DNA from: Rikenellaceae bacterium
Lineage (GTDB): Bacteria; Bacteroidota; Bacteroidia; Bacteroidales; Rikenellaceae
Assembly (NCBI GenBank): GCA_031286025.1
Contig: JAITVB010000124.1
Span: 1-10,344, forward strand
Reading direction: 5' to 3'
Length of the DNA: 10,344 nt
Below the pieces are notes generated by a model, which did not search any database, was not told the origin of the DNA, and was given only the letters and a program-made list of their open reading frames with translations. A program made the translations under genes and the position numbers. Positions 1 through 6,811 of the stretch are shown here, one piece after another (position 1 is the first letter of the stretch; each line of letters starts with the position of its first letter).

Positions 1-2486
1 GGGGTGGCGGCGATCTCGATTTGCTGTTTCGGACGGCCGAGTCCGTCGAAATAGGTGACGCTCGAAATGGCCGCAGCGGTGTCGATCTGTGCGGGCATCG
101 AAGTCAACGGTTGGCGGAAGACGTGTTTGGCGATGTAGTTTTCCGAAGAGGTCAGCGAGGATGTCGACGGGGATGTTCCGCCTTGGGATTGGTTGACAGT
201 AATCATCGCTTCGGAAGAATAGACCTCCCTGTTGTTGACCCGGACTTTGTAATAGGTCGTTTGCGTTGGGCTTCCCGGGTCGAGGTAATCGACATTCGAG
301 CCTACGGGGCTCCATGTTGTCCGGTCTGTACTCTTGAGCCACTGGCGGATGGTAACACCCTCGCTTTCTGCGTGCGTCAACCGTGAGGCGGCTGTTCCGG
401 CGGCGATAAGCTGAACCGACGGGGTGATGACGCCCGGCGAAATCGGCATGACGGTGACCGTGGCCGCCGCAGAATAGATTTCCTGTTGGTTGATCCGGAC
501 ACGATATGAGATGACTTGCGACGATGTTCCCGTGAGGGAAAGGGGCCCCGGATTGTAATTCGAGGTGTTGGCGCCTGTAATGGCTTCCCAACCGCCCTCG
601 TTGACCCGTTTCATCCATTGGATGTGGTTGACGGCGATTTCGGGTGAGCCGCTGTAAGACAAGGACGAAGCGCTCTCTCCGGATACGATGGTTTGCGACC
701 CGGGAGAGACCGATCCGGTGTTGAGGGGATTTACCGTGATGGTTCCTGCCGTTGAATATAGGTTCTGGCCATTGATTCGCACCCGGAAGTAATGGGTTTG
801 AGGCGACGAAGTCCAGTTGTCGACGGCCGAAGGGGGAAAATTGCCCGATGTGATGGAACTGTAGTCGGTCCAGTTGCTTCCGTCGGCGCTGTATTGCCAG
901 TTCAGGTAGAATATGCCGCTGTATTCGCGGTGGTAGAGCATGGCCGGGGTTTGCCCCGAGGCGACGGTCTGGGAGGCCGGTTCGACCACACCCACTACGG
1001 CGTTGACGGTGACGACCGCTTCATCGGAATAGATCGCCCCGTTGTTGATCGAGACACGGTACCGAGTGGTTTGGCTCAATATCCCCGGCGAGTAGTTGGC
1101 GCCGGTTGCGTTGGGGATATAGGCCCAGTCGCTGTTGGCGGTTTTCATCTGCCACTGGCGATTCGACGCTCCAATGGAAGAGGTGTGGGTGAGTGTGGCC
1201 GCCGCGGTCCCGGCCGAGATCGTTTGCGATGCGGGCGAGATCGAACCCGGGATAATCAGTGATTTGACATCGATCCAGGCGATCGGGGAGTAGACGGAAT
1301 TATTGATCTTCACCCGGTAATAGAACCGTTTGGTGGTGGCGGTAGTGTTGCTCAAGGCGCTCGGTGCCAAGGAGGCCATTGTGGCGCCTGTGATGTCATA
1401 CCACGAGCCGCCGTTCTCGCTTTGCTGCCACTGGCGGGAGATCACCCCGGAACTGCCTTCGTGGTAGAAGGTCAGACCGGCGATGCCCGGGTTGATGGTC
1501 TGCGAAGAGGGATAGATGTAGCCCACCCGGAGTGGTTCGTTGACGACGATCGACGCCGGCGAAGAGTAAAGATTGCCGTTGGCCACTACCCGGTAATATG
1601 TTGTAGCATAAAGTGTTCCAGGAGAATAAGTGGTGCCGGTAGCCCCGGAGATGTTGCTCCAACTGCTTCCGCTGTTGATGCTTTGCTGCCATTGGCGGTT
1701 GGTTACGCCGGTGGCTCCGGAGTGGGTCAGGGTGGGCGATGTTGTCCCGTAGTTGATCGTCTGTGACGTGGGGGAGATCGATCCAACCGTTACCTGTTGT
1801 GCGGGGGTTACTGTGATGGTGGCTGTGGGCGAATACTGGGTGTTGTTGATCCTGATCCGGTAATATTTCGTAATGTTCGAACTCCCGGTATTGATTAGGA
1901 TGCCGGGATTGTATGTGTCTCCCGTGGCTGAAGAAACGATATTCCAACCCGATCCGTTATTGCTTGTTTGCCATTCCCGGGAATTCACGCCCGAGCTTCC
2001 GGTGTGGGTCAACGTCAGGGCGCTGTTGCCAGAAGCAACCGTTTGGGTTGCCGGGGTGATCGAACCTGCATTGGCTTGAGTCCCTGGAATGTTCACATAG
2101 ATCACTCCCGTCCCGAATTCGGTGTCCAGATTGACCGAGAAAGTGATGTCCGTTCCGTAACTGCTTAGGGCGAATTCGATGTAAAGGTCGTGATACCTCG
2201 GAGAGCCCATCCCCGGGAGATAGGAGCCGGTATACATGTACTCGCTTTCGAAATAAAGCGTTTGCGGGCCGTTTTCCGTTCTGGGAATGGCGGCCGAACG
2301 GACATTCAGGTCCCAACTCGAACTGTACTCATATACCCGGGCCGTCACATAATTGATGCTGCCCTGTTGTTGGGCATAATAGGTGCTCTCGACCGGGAAA
2401 ACCTGGGCATGCAGCGCCCCATGCCCGAACAGGCACAGCGGTAAGGCGGTCAACAACCACCTGCCCCATTTCATATATCGTTTCAT
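1..2486 (-). CDS. Exported RHS-family protein with seven Ig-like repeats and DUF6443 segment (C-terminus outside window)
   Basis: 828 codons are open from the ATG at 2486 to the left edge with no stop. Residues 1-27 form a Sec signal peptide (KRYMKWGR, then a hydrophobic core, then LHA before Q28). Residues 28-140 are Tyr/Ser-rich and unrecognised. Residues 141-765 are seven tandem domains with the pattern GSISPxSQTI, LTH, RQWQQS, YSPG, TTYYRVRINN, YSxxAxITV. A Ser/Thr linker leads into ENYIAKHVF (from 782) and YFDGLGRP (812-819), the hallmark of DUF6443, which in Bacteroidota precedes the RHS/YD shell. By family knowledge the missing C-terminal part should hold RHS repeats, the RHS-associated core and a variable effector; none of that is visible here. 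The gene starts 12 bases after the stop of another RHS-related gene and is probably co-transcribed with it. No Shine-Dalgarno is visible; a second ATG at 2474 would leave the signal peptide with less of its basic N-region. The surface-exposed effector or adhesin role is inferred. Confidence 0.85.
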   Translation of the reverse strand, partial: MKRYMKWGRWLLTALPLCLFGHGALHAQVFPVESTYYAQQQGSINYVTARVYEYSSSWDLNVRSAAIPRTENGPQTLYFESEYMYTGSYLPGMGSPRYHDLYIEFALSSYGTDITFSVNLDTEFGTGVIYVNIPGTQANAGSITPATQTVASGNSALTLTHTGSSGVNSREWQTSNNGSGWNIVSSATGDTYNPGILINTGSSNITKYYRIRINNTQYSPTATITVTPAQQVTVGSISPTSQTINYGTTSPTLTHSGATGVTNRQWQQSINSGSSWSNISGATGTTYSPGTLYATTYYRVVANGNLYSSPASIVVNEPLRVGYIYPSSQTINPGIAGLTFYHEGSSGVISRQWQQSENGGSWYDITGATMASLAPSALSNTTATTKRFYYRVKINNSVYSPIAWIDVKSLIIPGSISPASQTISAGTAAATLTHTSSIGASNRQWQMKTANSDWAYIPNATGANYSPGILSQTTRYRVSINNGAIYSDEAVVTVNAVVGVVEPASQTVASGQTPAMLYHREYSGIFYLNWQYSADGSNWTDYSSITSGNFPPSAVDNWTSSPQTHYFRVRINGQNLYSTAGTITVNPLNTGSVSPGSQTIVSGESASSLSYSGSPEIAVNHIQWMKRVNEGGWEAITGANTSNYNPGPLSLTGTSSQVISYRVRINQQEIYSAAATVTVMPISPGVITPSVQLIAAGTAASRLTHAESEGVTIRQWLKSTDRTTWSPVGSNVDYLDPGSPTQTTYYKVRVNNREVYSSEAMITVNQSQGGTSPSTSSLTSSENYIAKHVFRQPLTSMPAQIDTAAAISSVTYFDGLGRPKQQIEIAAT
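192..2066 (-). repeat. Seven tandem Ig-like/PKD-like domain repeats coded within the RHS gene
   Basis: Reading the minus strand, units begin at a conserved Gly codon: 2066-1785 (94 codons), 1784-1524 (87), 1523-1248 (92), 1247-993 (85), 992-717 (92), 716-435 (94) and 434-192 (81). Shared positions are a G-x-x-x-P-x-x-Q-x-I start, a LTH or similar strand, a central Q/N-W (RQWQQS, SREWQT, HIQWMK), a NPG/SPG turn, and a YYRVRINN-x-x-YS end strand followed by ITV. Similar modules (YSPGALTATTYYRR) occur in large Bacteroidota surface proteins, so a beta-sandwich stalk or binding array is the likely fold. The repeats are divergent in protein sequence, but parts are nearly identical in DNA, for example around 1421-1438 and 1681-1698. 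This suggests old duplication with some local homogenisation. Confidence 0.85.
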
Positions 2487-2498
2487 AATCGGTTTCGT

Positions 2499-5400
2499 TT
2501 AGTGTTTGTAGTTGTATTCGTACTTTTCGAGGATGTTCCGGTCTCCATCCCGGATATACTCCAGGCGACCGTAAGCATCATACTCGTAATGGACCACCCG
2601 GCCCGAAGGATCGGTTGCGGAGGTTACTCCGACCAACGGTTTGTAAGTGTAGCCGGTCACCAGGGCCGTCGCGCCGTTGTTGGTCAGGGAAGAGGCGTTG
2701 CGCAGGGAGGTAAAGGCGCTTGTCAGCGTAGCGTCGGACGGACTGGTGTCCGCCAACGTGTTGATCGTCGATTCGGTAAGGACGGTCTTCACCTGCTCGA
2801 AGGTGGCGTTGGCGATCAAGGCTACGGGATGTTGGTATTCATAGCCCCACAGGTAAACCGTGTGTGTGCCCTCGCGGTCGACCGTTTCGCGAATGTTGCC
2901 GCTGGAGTCGTAAGAGAGAATGTTCACATCCGGATGATTCAGATCGTAATATGCCGAATTCGGAGTTATTCCGTTGAACGCGCCATACGAGCCCGATGCC
3001 AAAGGCTCCGTCAAGTTCAGGCGGTAGGCTTTTGAGGGCAGGTATTTTCCGTTTTCGCCGATGTATGTCCGCAATCCGCCGGCGGTTGCTTTGCCGTCGG
3101 TCAGTTCGACCGTTTCGACCGGGTAGTCGAGCATGTTACGGCCGACCATCGTCTGGTAGATTCCGGTATTAATATCATACGGGTAACGGGTACGCAAAAC
3201 CACGCTTCGGCCGCGGGAATCGGTTGTCTGCCGTTCGGTGAGTTGGTATTTATCGTTGTAGTCGTAATTTGTCAGTGTCACGATATTCCCTTCGGGAAAA
3301 TAATCCGTCGTCGTCTTGCTGTCCAAGTACCAATGTTCTGAAACCATATCGTAGAATCTTGGAAAGAATTGATTTACAATGGCGGTTCCGTTGGCTGTGG
3401 GAAGGCCGGTTCCAATGGCATCCTCCCAGTAATAAAGTATCTGGAGGATGAACATCCCGAGTCCTTTGGTGATGACCTGCCGGTTATGGTTTGAGTACTC
3501 GAAATTTTCTCTCCTGACAGATTCACCCTGATTGTCGAGATAATCCGTCCGGGTACATAATCCGTTGTCGCCATGAAACTTCATGGGGTATCCGGGCCAA
3601 AACACGCCGTCGTCCGGCATTTCGTTGGCAAAGCAGTTAAACCGTTTTTTGACGCTGCCTTTGGCGTCGGAAACGGTTACCTCGGGATAACCGACGATGT
3701 ACCCCTCTCCCAGGCTCCCGTTGTTCAGGTTCCCGGAACCGAGTACCGCGAACTGTTCGCCCTGGCCGTCGTCCACGGTCCAAATGCGGCTGTGGCTGAT
3801 GGCGAATTGAGGGTCGAGGAAGCCGTATTCGTCATCGGGCAGATTATTCCGTGTGTAATAGTACAACAGCGGATTGATCAGTGTTCCCGGTGCGTAGGTG
3901 TATGCTTTCTCATCGACCGTATGGCCATACTCGTCTTTCGACGTGACCCTGGCGATCCTCAGACCTCCGCCGTTCACCTCGGGATCGGGATTCTCCGGAA
4001 GTACGGGGACAAGGTATGAAAGAGCGACCTGTTGGGTATAGGAACGGTGCTCGTCGATGTTGAAATGGACGTAATACGTCCCAGCGGACAGGACGGTCTC
4101 GGTCCTCTGATACCATTCAAAGTCGTCCATATTCTCTTCCAACGCGTCCGGACATCCTAAGGAGAAAGTCGCATCGGTTTGTATATTCCTCATCCTGACG
4201 TCAAAATATGAAAGGTCGAGATTTTGCAAGTCTCCTGTCGAGAAAAGATGGTCGACGGTTACCAAGGCCCTTTCCGGAATGACGATGGTTCGCTCCGCGT
4301 CGCTTTGTTCTTTTGAGAGTTGGATCGTTGTCCGCGCAACGTTCTCCGTCATCAGGTAATTCGGCAGAGCGGTTGCGCCAAAGGTATTGGATTCAAATTC
4401 GAAACCGGTCGTCCCTCCGGTCGGGTACTTTATCCGGGTCAGTATGCCCGCTTTGGCATAAGTTGGATCGGGTGTACGATCGGCATTGCCGGGAACATAA
4501 GGGTATAGAGCATCCGTCAGAACCCTCGGCAGAAGTCCGTCGTTCGGTTTGTTGTTGTAAAACCCCCAGTGGTCGATGCTGAAACTGTTCTTGTCCGGCA
4601 GCGGGGTGTCGTCATAGGAGAACACATAAGGCGGAATGCGCCCGCCACTGGAAACGACCGCCAGACTATCCAACCTCAACCGTTTCCGATTGGTTCCGGA
4701 GGAGTTCCCGACGGAATGAAAATAGCTGTTGTTATACAGGTATATCGACCGGATGGTATCCTGTCCCTGAACGATGTGGATGGCTCTCAGACGGGTGGGG
4801 CGGTTGCTTTCGACCAATATGTCTTCCCGTGCCCCGTATTCGAACAGGATCTTGCCGCCTCCGAAAGAGATCTCCTCCAACAACCGGGTTTGGAACTCCT
4901 GCATCGAGGTCCAATTGGGTTCCTGATTTGGATACAGGGTACTCCTCGTCCATGCTTTTTGTGCATGTTGGAGCGGGCTTTTTTGCCGGTAGAAACTGGA
5001 GTTATACCGGAATTTTACACTGAACCCCCGTGGGGAACGGATGCTGTCCATGTAATATGCCGAGTTTACCCCCGACACCCCTCGGATATTCCCGGAGGTG
5101 TATATCGCATTCGGATCATCTACGAAACTGTTGTTGGAAAAGTTGGTTGTCGTTTCGTTCGTGGCAAAATAATGGGTGTATCCTTTTTCATCGACGATTT
5201 CCCAAGAGGAGCCCGCGGTAGGCGTGCTTATCTTTAATCCGGAAAACTTCAGCTCCAATGCCGGTTGGTTGTAGTTGGGGATGATGAATTTGCCTGCCCG
5301 GCCATTGAAGTTGTAAAAAAAGAAGTCCGGTTCCCCGTCGGCTGCACCGATCCCGACGGCTTTGTACAGATTCAGCGTGTCCAGACGCTGTTGTTGGCTT

Positions 5401-5819
5401 CCGATAAAAAGGGGATAATTATACGGGGAATACAGGGGAAGTTTATGTGTGGGTTGAGCAAACCCGTCTACTCCGAAATCGTCCAATCCGCGGATCGTGC
5501 GCGAGATGCACCCGCCGGCGTTGAGCGCCCAACCCAGGCCCACCTGCGAGGCTTCCTGCGAAACCTTGATTCCCGAGCCGTGGTAACTGATGCTGATCGG
5601 GACCGAGATGTCGCCGTACTGGATGGTATAGACCGGGATGTCAATGTTGGGAACTCCGGTATATTCACTGACCGGGATATCGCCGTAAATGCCCAACGAC
5701 GACGCGTTGGGTGAACTGGGAAAAGGAGCGGGTTCATACAAGGCCCCTTGCTGTTGTGCCCGAGTCGCGTTTGCCCAGCAAACCCAACACAGCACAAGCA
5801 CGAACAATTTGTTTTTCAT
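2499..5819 (-). CDS. Exported RHS-associated protein, 1106 aa, ending in a single YD repeat
   Basis: I chose the ATG at 5819 because it begins a clear signal peptide (MKNKLFVLVLCWVC, then ATRA before Q22); an in-frame ATG at 5939 would bury this peptide inside the protein. Residues 42-116 carry the conserved Bacteroidota RHS-associated block: GDIPVSEYTGVPNIDIPVY, ISYHGSGIKV, VGLGWALNAGG, SRTIRGLDDFG. A long beta-rich, Tyr/Asn-rich middle follows. Near the C-terminus are ILSYDSSGN, YLWGYEYQHPVALI at about 989, and a final YD repeat (HYEYDAYGRLEYI, then NILEKYEYNYKH) at 1070-1106. There is no RHS core and no toxin-like tail. In overall plan it resembles the first half of an RHS/Tc-type shell, with the DUF6443 gene 12 bases downstream as its partner. 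That pairing is inferred from order and spacing. No Shine-Dalgarno is visible at the start. Confidence 0.88.
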   Translation of the reverse strand: MKNKLFVLVLCWVCWANATRAQQQGALYEPAPFPSSPNASSLGIYGDIPVSEYTGVPNIDIPVYTIQYGDISVPISISYHGSGIKVSQEASQVGLGWALNAGGCISRTIRGLDDFGVDGFAQPTHKLPLYSPYNYPLFIGSQQQRLDTLNLYKAVGIGAADGEPDFFFYNFNGRAGKFIIPNYNQPALELKFSGLKISTPTAGSSWEIVDEKGYTHYFATNETTTNFSNNSFVDDPNAIYTSGNIRGVSGVNSAYYMDSIRSPRGFSVKFRYNSSFYRQKSPLQHAQKAWTRSTLYPNQEPNWTSMQEFQTRLLEEISFGGGKILFEYGAREDILVESNRPTRLRAIHIVQGQDTIRSIYLYNNSYFHSVGNSSGTNRKRLRLDSLAVVSSGGRIPPYVFSYDDTPLPDKNSFSIDHWGFYNNKPNDGLLPRVLTDALYPYVPGNADRTPDPTYAKAGILTRIKYPTGGTTGFEFESNTFGATALPNYLMTENVARTTIQLSKEQSDAERTIVIPERALVTVDHLFSTGDLQNLDLSYFDVRMRNIQTDATFSLGCPDALEENMDDFEWYQRTETVLSAGTYYVHFNIDEHRSYTQQVALSYLVPVLPENPDPEVNGGGLRIARVTSKDEYGHTVDEKAYTYAPGTLINPLLYYYTRNNLPDDEYGFLDPQFAISHSRIWTVDDGQGEQFAVLGSGNLNNGSLGEGYIVGYPEVTVSDAKGSVKKRFNCFANEMPDDGVFWPGYPMKFHGDNGLCTRTDYLDNQGESVRRENFEYSNHNRQVITKGLGMFILQILYYWEDAIGTGLPTANGTAIVNQFFPRFYDMVSEHWYLDSKTTTDYFPEGNIVTLTNYDYNDKYQLTERQTTDSRGRSVVLRTRYPYDINTGIYQTMVGRNMLDYPVETVELTDGKATAGGLRTYIGENGKYLPSKAYRLNLTEPLASGSYGAFNGITPNSAYYDLNHPDVNILSYDSSGNIRETVDREGTHTVYLWGYEYQHPVALIANATFEQVKTVLTESTINTLADTSPSDATLTSAFTSLRNASSLTNNGATALVTGYTYKPLVGVTSATDPSGRVVHYEYDAYGRLEYIRDGDRNILEKYEYNYKH

Positions 5820-5860
5820 AGATTCAAACCGTTGGTTAATCGTGTTATTAGACTTGTGCC

Positions 5861-5881
5861 GGGGGAGGAGGAGGGGAGAGG
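5861..5881 (+). repeat. 21-base polypurine tract containing a perfect 15-base mirror repeat
   Basis: The plus strand reads only G and A here, with G runs of 5, 2, 2 and 4 separated by single A residues. Positions 5862-5876 read the same in both directions (mirror symmetry), the arrangement associated with triplex DNA. The short G runs could also form a two-tier G-quadruplex. It lies 42-62 bases upstream of the RHS gene start, so the RHS mRNA leader would be C/U-rich at this point. A structural or regulatory role is only inferred. Confidence 0.5.
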
Positions 5882-6087
5882 CTATGTCATAGGCAAGTTG
5901 ATTTATTAAAAGTCGGAGTGAAGATTTTTTCAATGCCAAGATACCCCGCCCATTTTGAAAAACCTAAAGAAACCGCCTTGTCGAAATCGATGTAGTTGTC
6001 TGATACTCAATCGAATGCAGAGTCGGAAATCTGTACGGATCCAACAGGGGTACTGAAAAAGGCCGCGTTTCCGCATCCGTCCTCTTT

Positions 6088-6115
6088 TTTGTAACCAAAA
6101 AACTTCATATCTTTA
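6088..6115 (+). promoter_or_regulatory. Weak Bacteroidota-type promoter candidate
   Basis: TTTG at 6088-6091 and TATCTTTA at 6108-6115 resemble the -33 (TTTG) and -7 (TAnnTTTG) elements known from Bacteroides. The last base of the -7 box mismatches and the 16-base spacer is shorter than usual. A transcript from here would start near 6120, pass through both hairpins and reach the HTH gene start at 6255. It is offered as the best candidate in the region, not as an established promoter. Confidence 0.25.
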
Positions 6116-6161
6116 TCCTGATAAGCAGCCCTCCGGGCGGCGACTCTCCCAACAATCCATA

Positions 6162-6197
6162 AACCTTTCTCTCCGGCGAATGTCGGAGAGAAAGGTT
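6162..6197 (+). terminator. Long terminator-like hairpin (16-bp stem, GAAT loop)
   Basis: Bases 6162-6177 pair with 6182-6197: 14 contiguous Watson-Crick pairs, then one G-U and one C-G pair closing a GAAT loop. On the plus strand it is followed by GTTTCCC, which is a modest U-tract. It lies between two divergent genes, where an ordinary end-of-gene terminator is not expected. Possible roles are terminator of a short RNA starting near 6120, attenuator in the leader of the HTH gene, or, as DNA, a dyad-symmetric binding site. CTCTCC at 6144-6149 could compete for the right arm, but this alternative pairing is only 6 bp. Confidence 0.45.
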
Positions 6198-6202
6198 GTT
6201 TC

Positions 6203-6225
6203 CCGGACGCTCGAACAGCATCCGG
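6203..6225 (+). promoter_or_regulatory. Second leader hairpin next to the terminator-like stem
   Basis: CCGGACGC (6203-6210) pairs with GCATCCGG (6218-6225), eight positions with one C-A mismatch, around a 7-base loop. It begins six bases after the larger hairpin and ends 29 bases before the ATG of the HTH gene. With the larger stem it would make the leader of that gene strongly structured. No U-tract follows, so it is not a terminator by itself. Confidence 0.3.
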
Positions 6226-6254
6226 TTAGGGTGATTCGATAATTTGACTGGGAT

Positions 6255-6671
6255 ATGAAAGACTTTTCACACCGCCGCCTGGCTCTGATACGTGAACTGA
6301 TCGGGTTGGCTTTCCTGTACGGGCACGACACGGAGTTGTTTTACCGCAGATTCATTCAGGCGGTAGGTATTCGATCGCTCAAGGAAAAGCAGATCATCGG
6401 AATTCCGGAAGAGGTGTTGGAAAACGCCGAGCAGCTCGCCTTGCGCGAAGGGCGGTTGAGCGAAGCCGAGATCGAGATGTGCAGCCTCGAAAAATGCGGC
6501 TTCACGGACGAGGAGTTGTGCATACTCTATGGTTATAAAAACAAAAACTCGATCTACGTCAAACGCTGCCGGATCAACAGAAAGCTGAACCGGAAGTTGG
6601 AGGGATATGTGGATTTTGAGACGTTGCTGTTCGGGACACTGTTTTTGATCGTCTTGTGCCTGGCTTGTTAG
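6255..6671 (+). CDS. Small LuxR-type HTH protein with C-terminal membrane segment
   Basis: This 138-residue product has three parts. Residues 1-67 are charged and mostly helical in appearance with no recognised domain. Residues 68-112 match the LuxR/GerE-like helix-turn-helix pattern of Bacteroidota regulators: LSEAEIEMCSLEKCGFTDEEL, then GYKNKNSIYVKR and RINRKLN, in place of the usual LTxxExxVLxLxxxGxSNKEIA, TVxxxxxxIxxKL. Residues 119-137 (DFETLLFGTLFLIVLCLAC) are a hydrophobic stretch long enough for one membrane span. No receiver or sensor domain is present. An in-frame stop at 6240-6242 makes 6255 the first possible ATG; no Shine-Dalgarno is seen. It is divergent from the RHS locus and separated from the downstream operon by a promoter. 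It may be a membrane-bound regulator, or the surviving C-terminal part of a larger TPR-HTH regulator. DNA binding is inferred from the motif only. Confidence 0.75.
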   Translation: MKDFSHRRLALIRELIGLAFLYGHDTELFYRRFIQAVGIRSLKEKQIIGIPEEVLENAEQLALREGRLSEAEIEMCSLEKCGFTDEELCILYGYKNKNSIYVKRCRINRKLNRKLEGYVDFETLLFGTLFLIVLCLAC

Positions 6672-6748
6672 CAAGACAGCACGGAGGCACCGATGCTTAC
6701 GGCCCATCTGCGCTTGACGGTTGGAGGGGAACGACAGGTTTCCCGCCC

Positions 6749-6774
6749 CCGTTCGAAAACAACCGTTCGAAAAC
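6749..6774 (+). repeat. Two 12-bp direct repeats upstream of the operon promoter
   Basis: CCGTTCGAAAAC occurs at 6749-6760 and again, identically, at 6763-6774, a period of 14 bases. Each copy contains the palindrome TTCGAA. They sit about 24-49 bases upstream of the TAGCTTTG element, where an activator could bind next to RNA polymerase. That would fit the lack of a good -33 box in this promoter. The regulator is unknown. Confidence 0.5.
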
Positions 6775-6779
6775 GTCCG

Positions 6780-6793
6780 TTTATCCGGATAAA
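6780..6793. promoter_or_regulatory. 14-bp perfect palindrome, operator candidate
   Basis: TTTATCCGGATAAA is its own reverse complement. It ends four bases before the -7 element TAGCTTTG, so it occupies the region RNA polymerase must contact. A dimeric repressor bound here would block the operon promoter. The operator role is inferred from symmetry and position. Confidence 0.45.
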
Positions 6794-6797
6794 TGTG

Positions 6798-6805
6798 TAG
6801 CTTTG
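6798..6805 (+). promoter_or_regulatory. -7 promoter element of the yqaA-like/aroE/meaB/DUF362 operon
   Basis: TAGCTTTG matches the Bacteroidota -7 consensus TAnnTTTG at every fixed position. Transcription would start near 6812, giving a leader of about 32 bases before the ATG at 6844. No TTTG lies at the expected upstream distance; the nearest similar bases are TTTA at 6780-6783, only 14 bases away and inside the palindrome. The element is convincing in position and sequence, but the promoter as a whole is unproven. Confidence 0.55.
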
Positions 6806-6811
6806 CGGCAT

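Larger units (their letters stand above)
5820..6254. other. Divergent intergenic region between the RHS locus and the HTH gene
   Basis: These 435 bases are visibly richer in A+T than the flanking genes and separate genes that point away from each other. They hold a polypurine tract (5861-5881), a weak plus-strand promoter candidate (6088-6115) and two neighbouring hairpins (6162-6197 and 6203-6225), each listed separately. On the minus strand TAGGTTTT (5966-5959) is one mismatch from the Bacteroidota -7 element TAnnTTTG. It could drive the RHS genes with a leader of about 130 bases, but it has no good -33 partner. The in-frame extension of the RHS gene up to 5939 is open but lacks coding signs. 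I see no gene-sized ORF with convincing composition and no tRNA. Confidence 0.6.

Noticed and set aside
192..2066. Repeat array considered as a CRISPR or DNA satellite
   Set aside because: The periodicity is about 240-280 bases, in frame and coding. Conservation follows protein motifs, not fixed repeat-spacer units.
5820..5939. 40-codon N-terminal extension of the upstream RHS gene
   Set aside because: It would place the signal peptide internally, runs through the polypurine tract and has no family similarity; the ATG at 5819 is a better start.
6239..6246. ATAATTTG near the HTH start, considered as a -7 promoter element
   Set aside because: The TA pair is reversed, no -33 element lies upstream, and the leader would be only a few bases long.
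6726..6744. Short hairpin (GGGGAAC with GTTTCCC) after the HTH gene, considered as a terminator
   Set aside because: The stem is only 7 bp with one G-U pair and is followed by GCCCCC instead of a U-tract.
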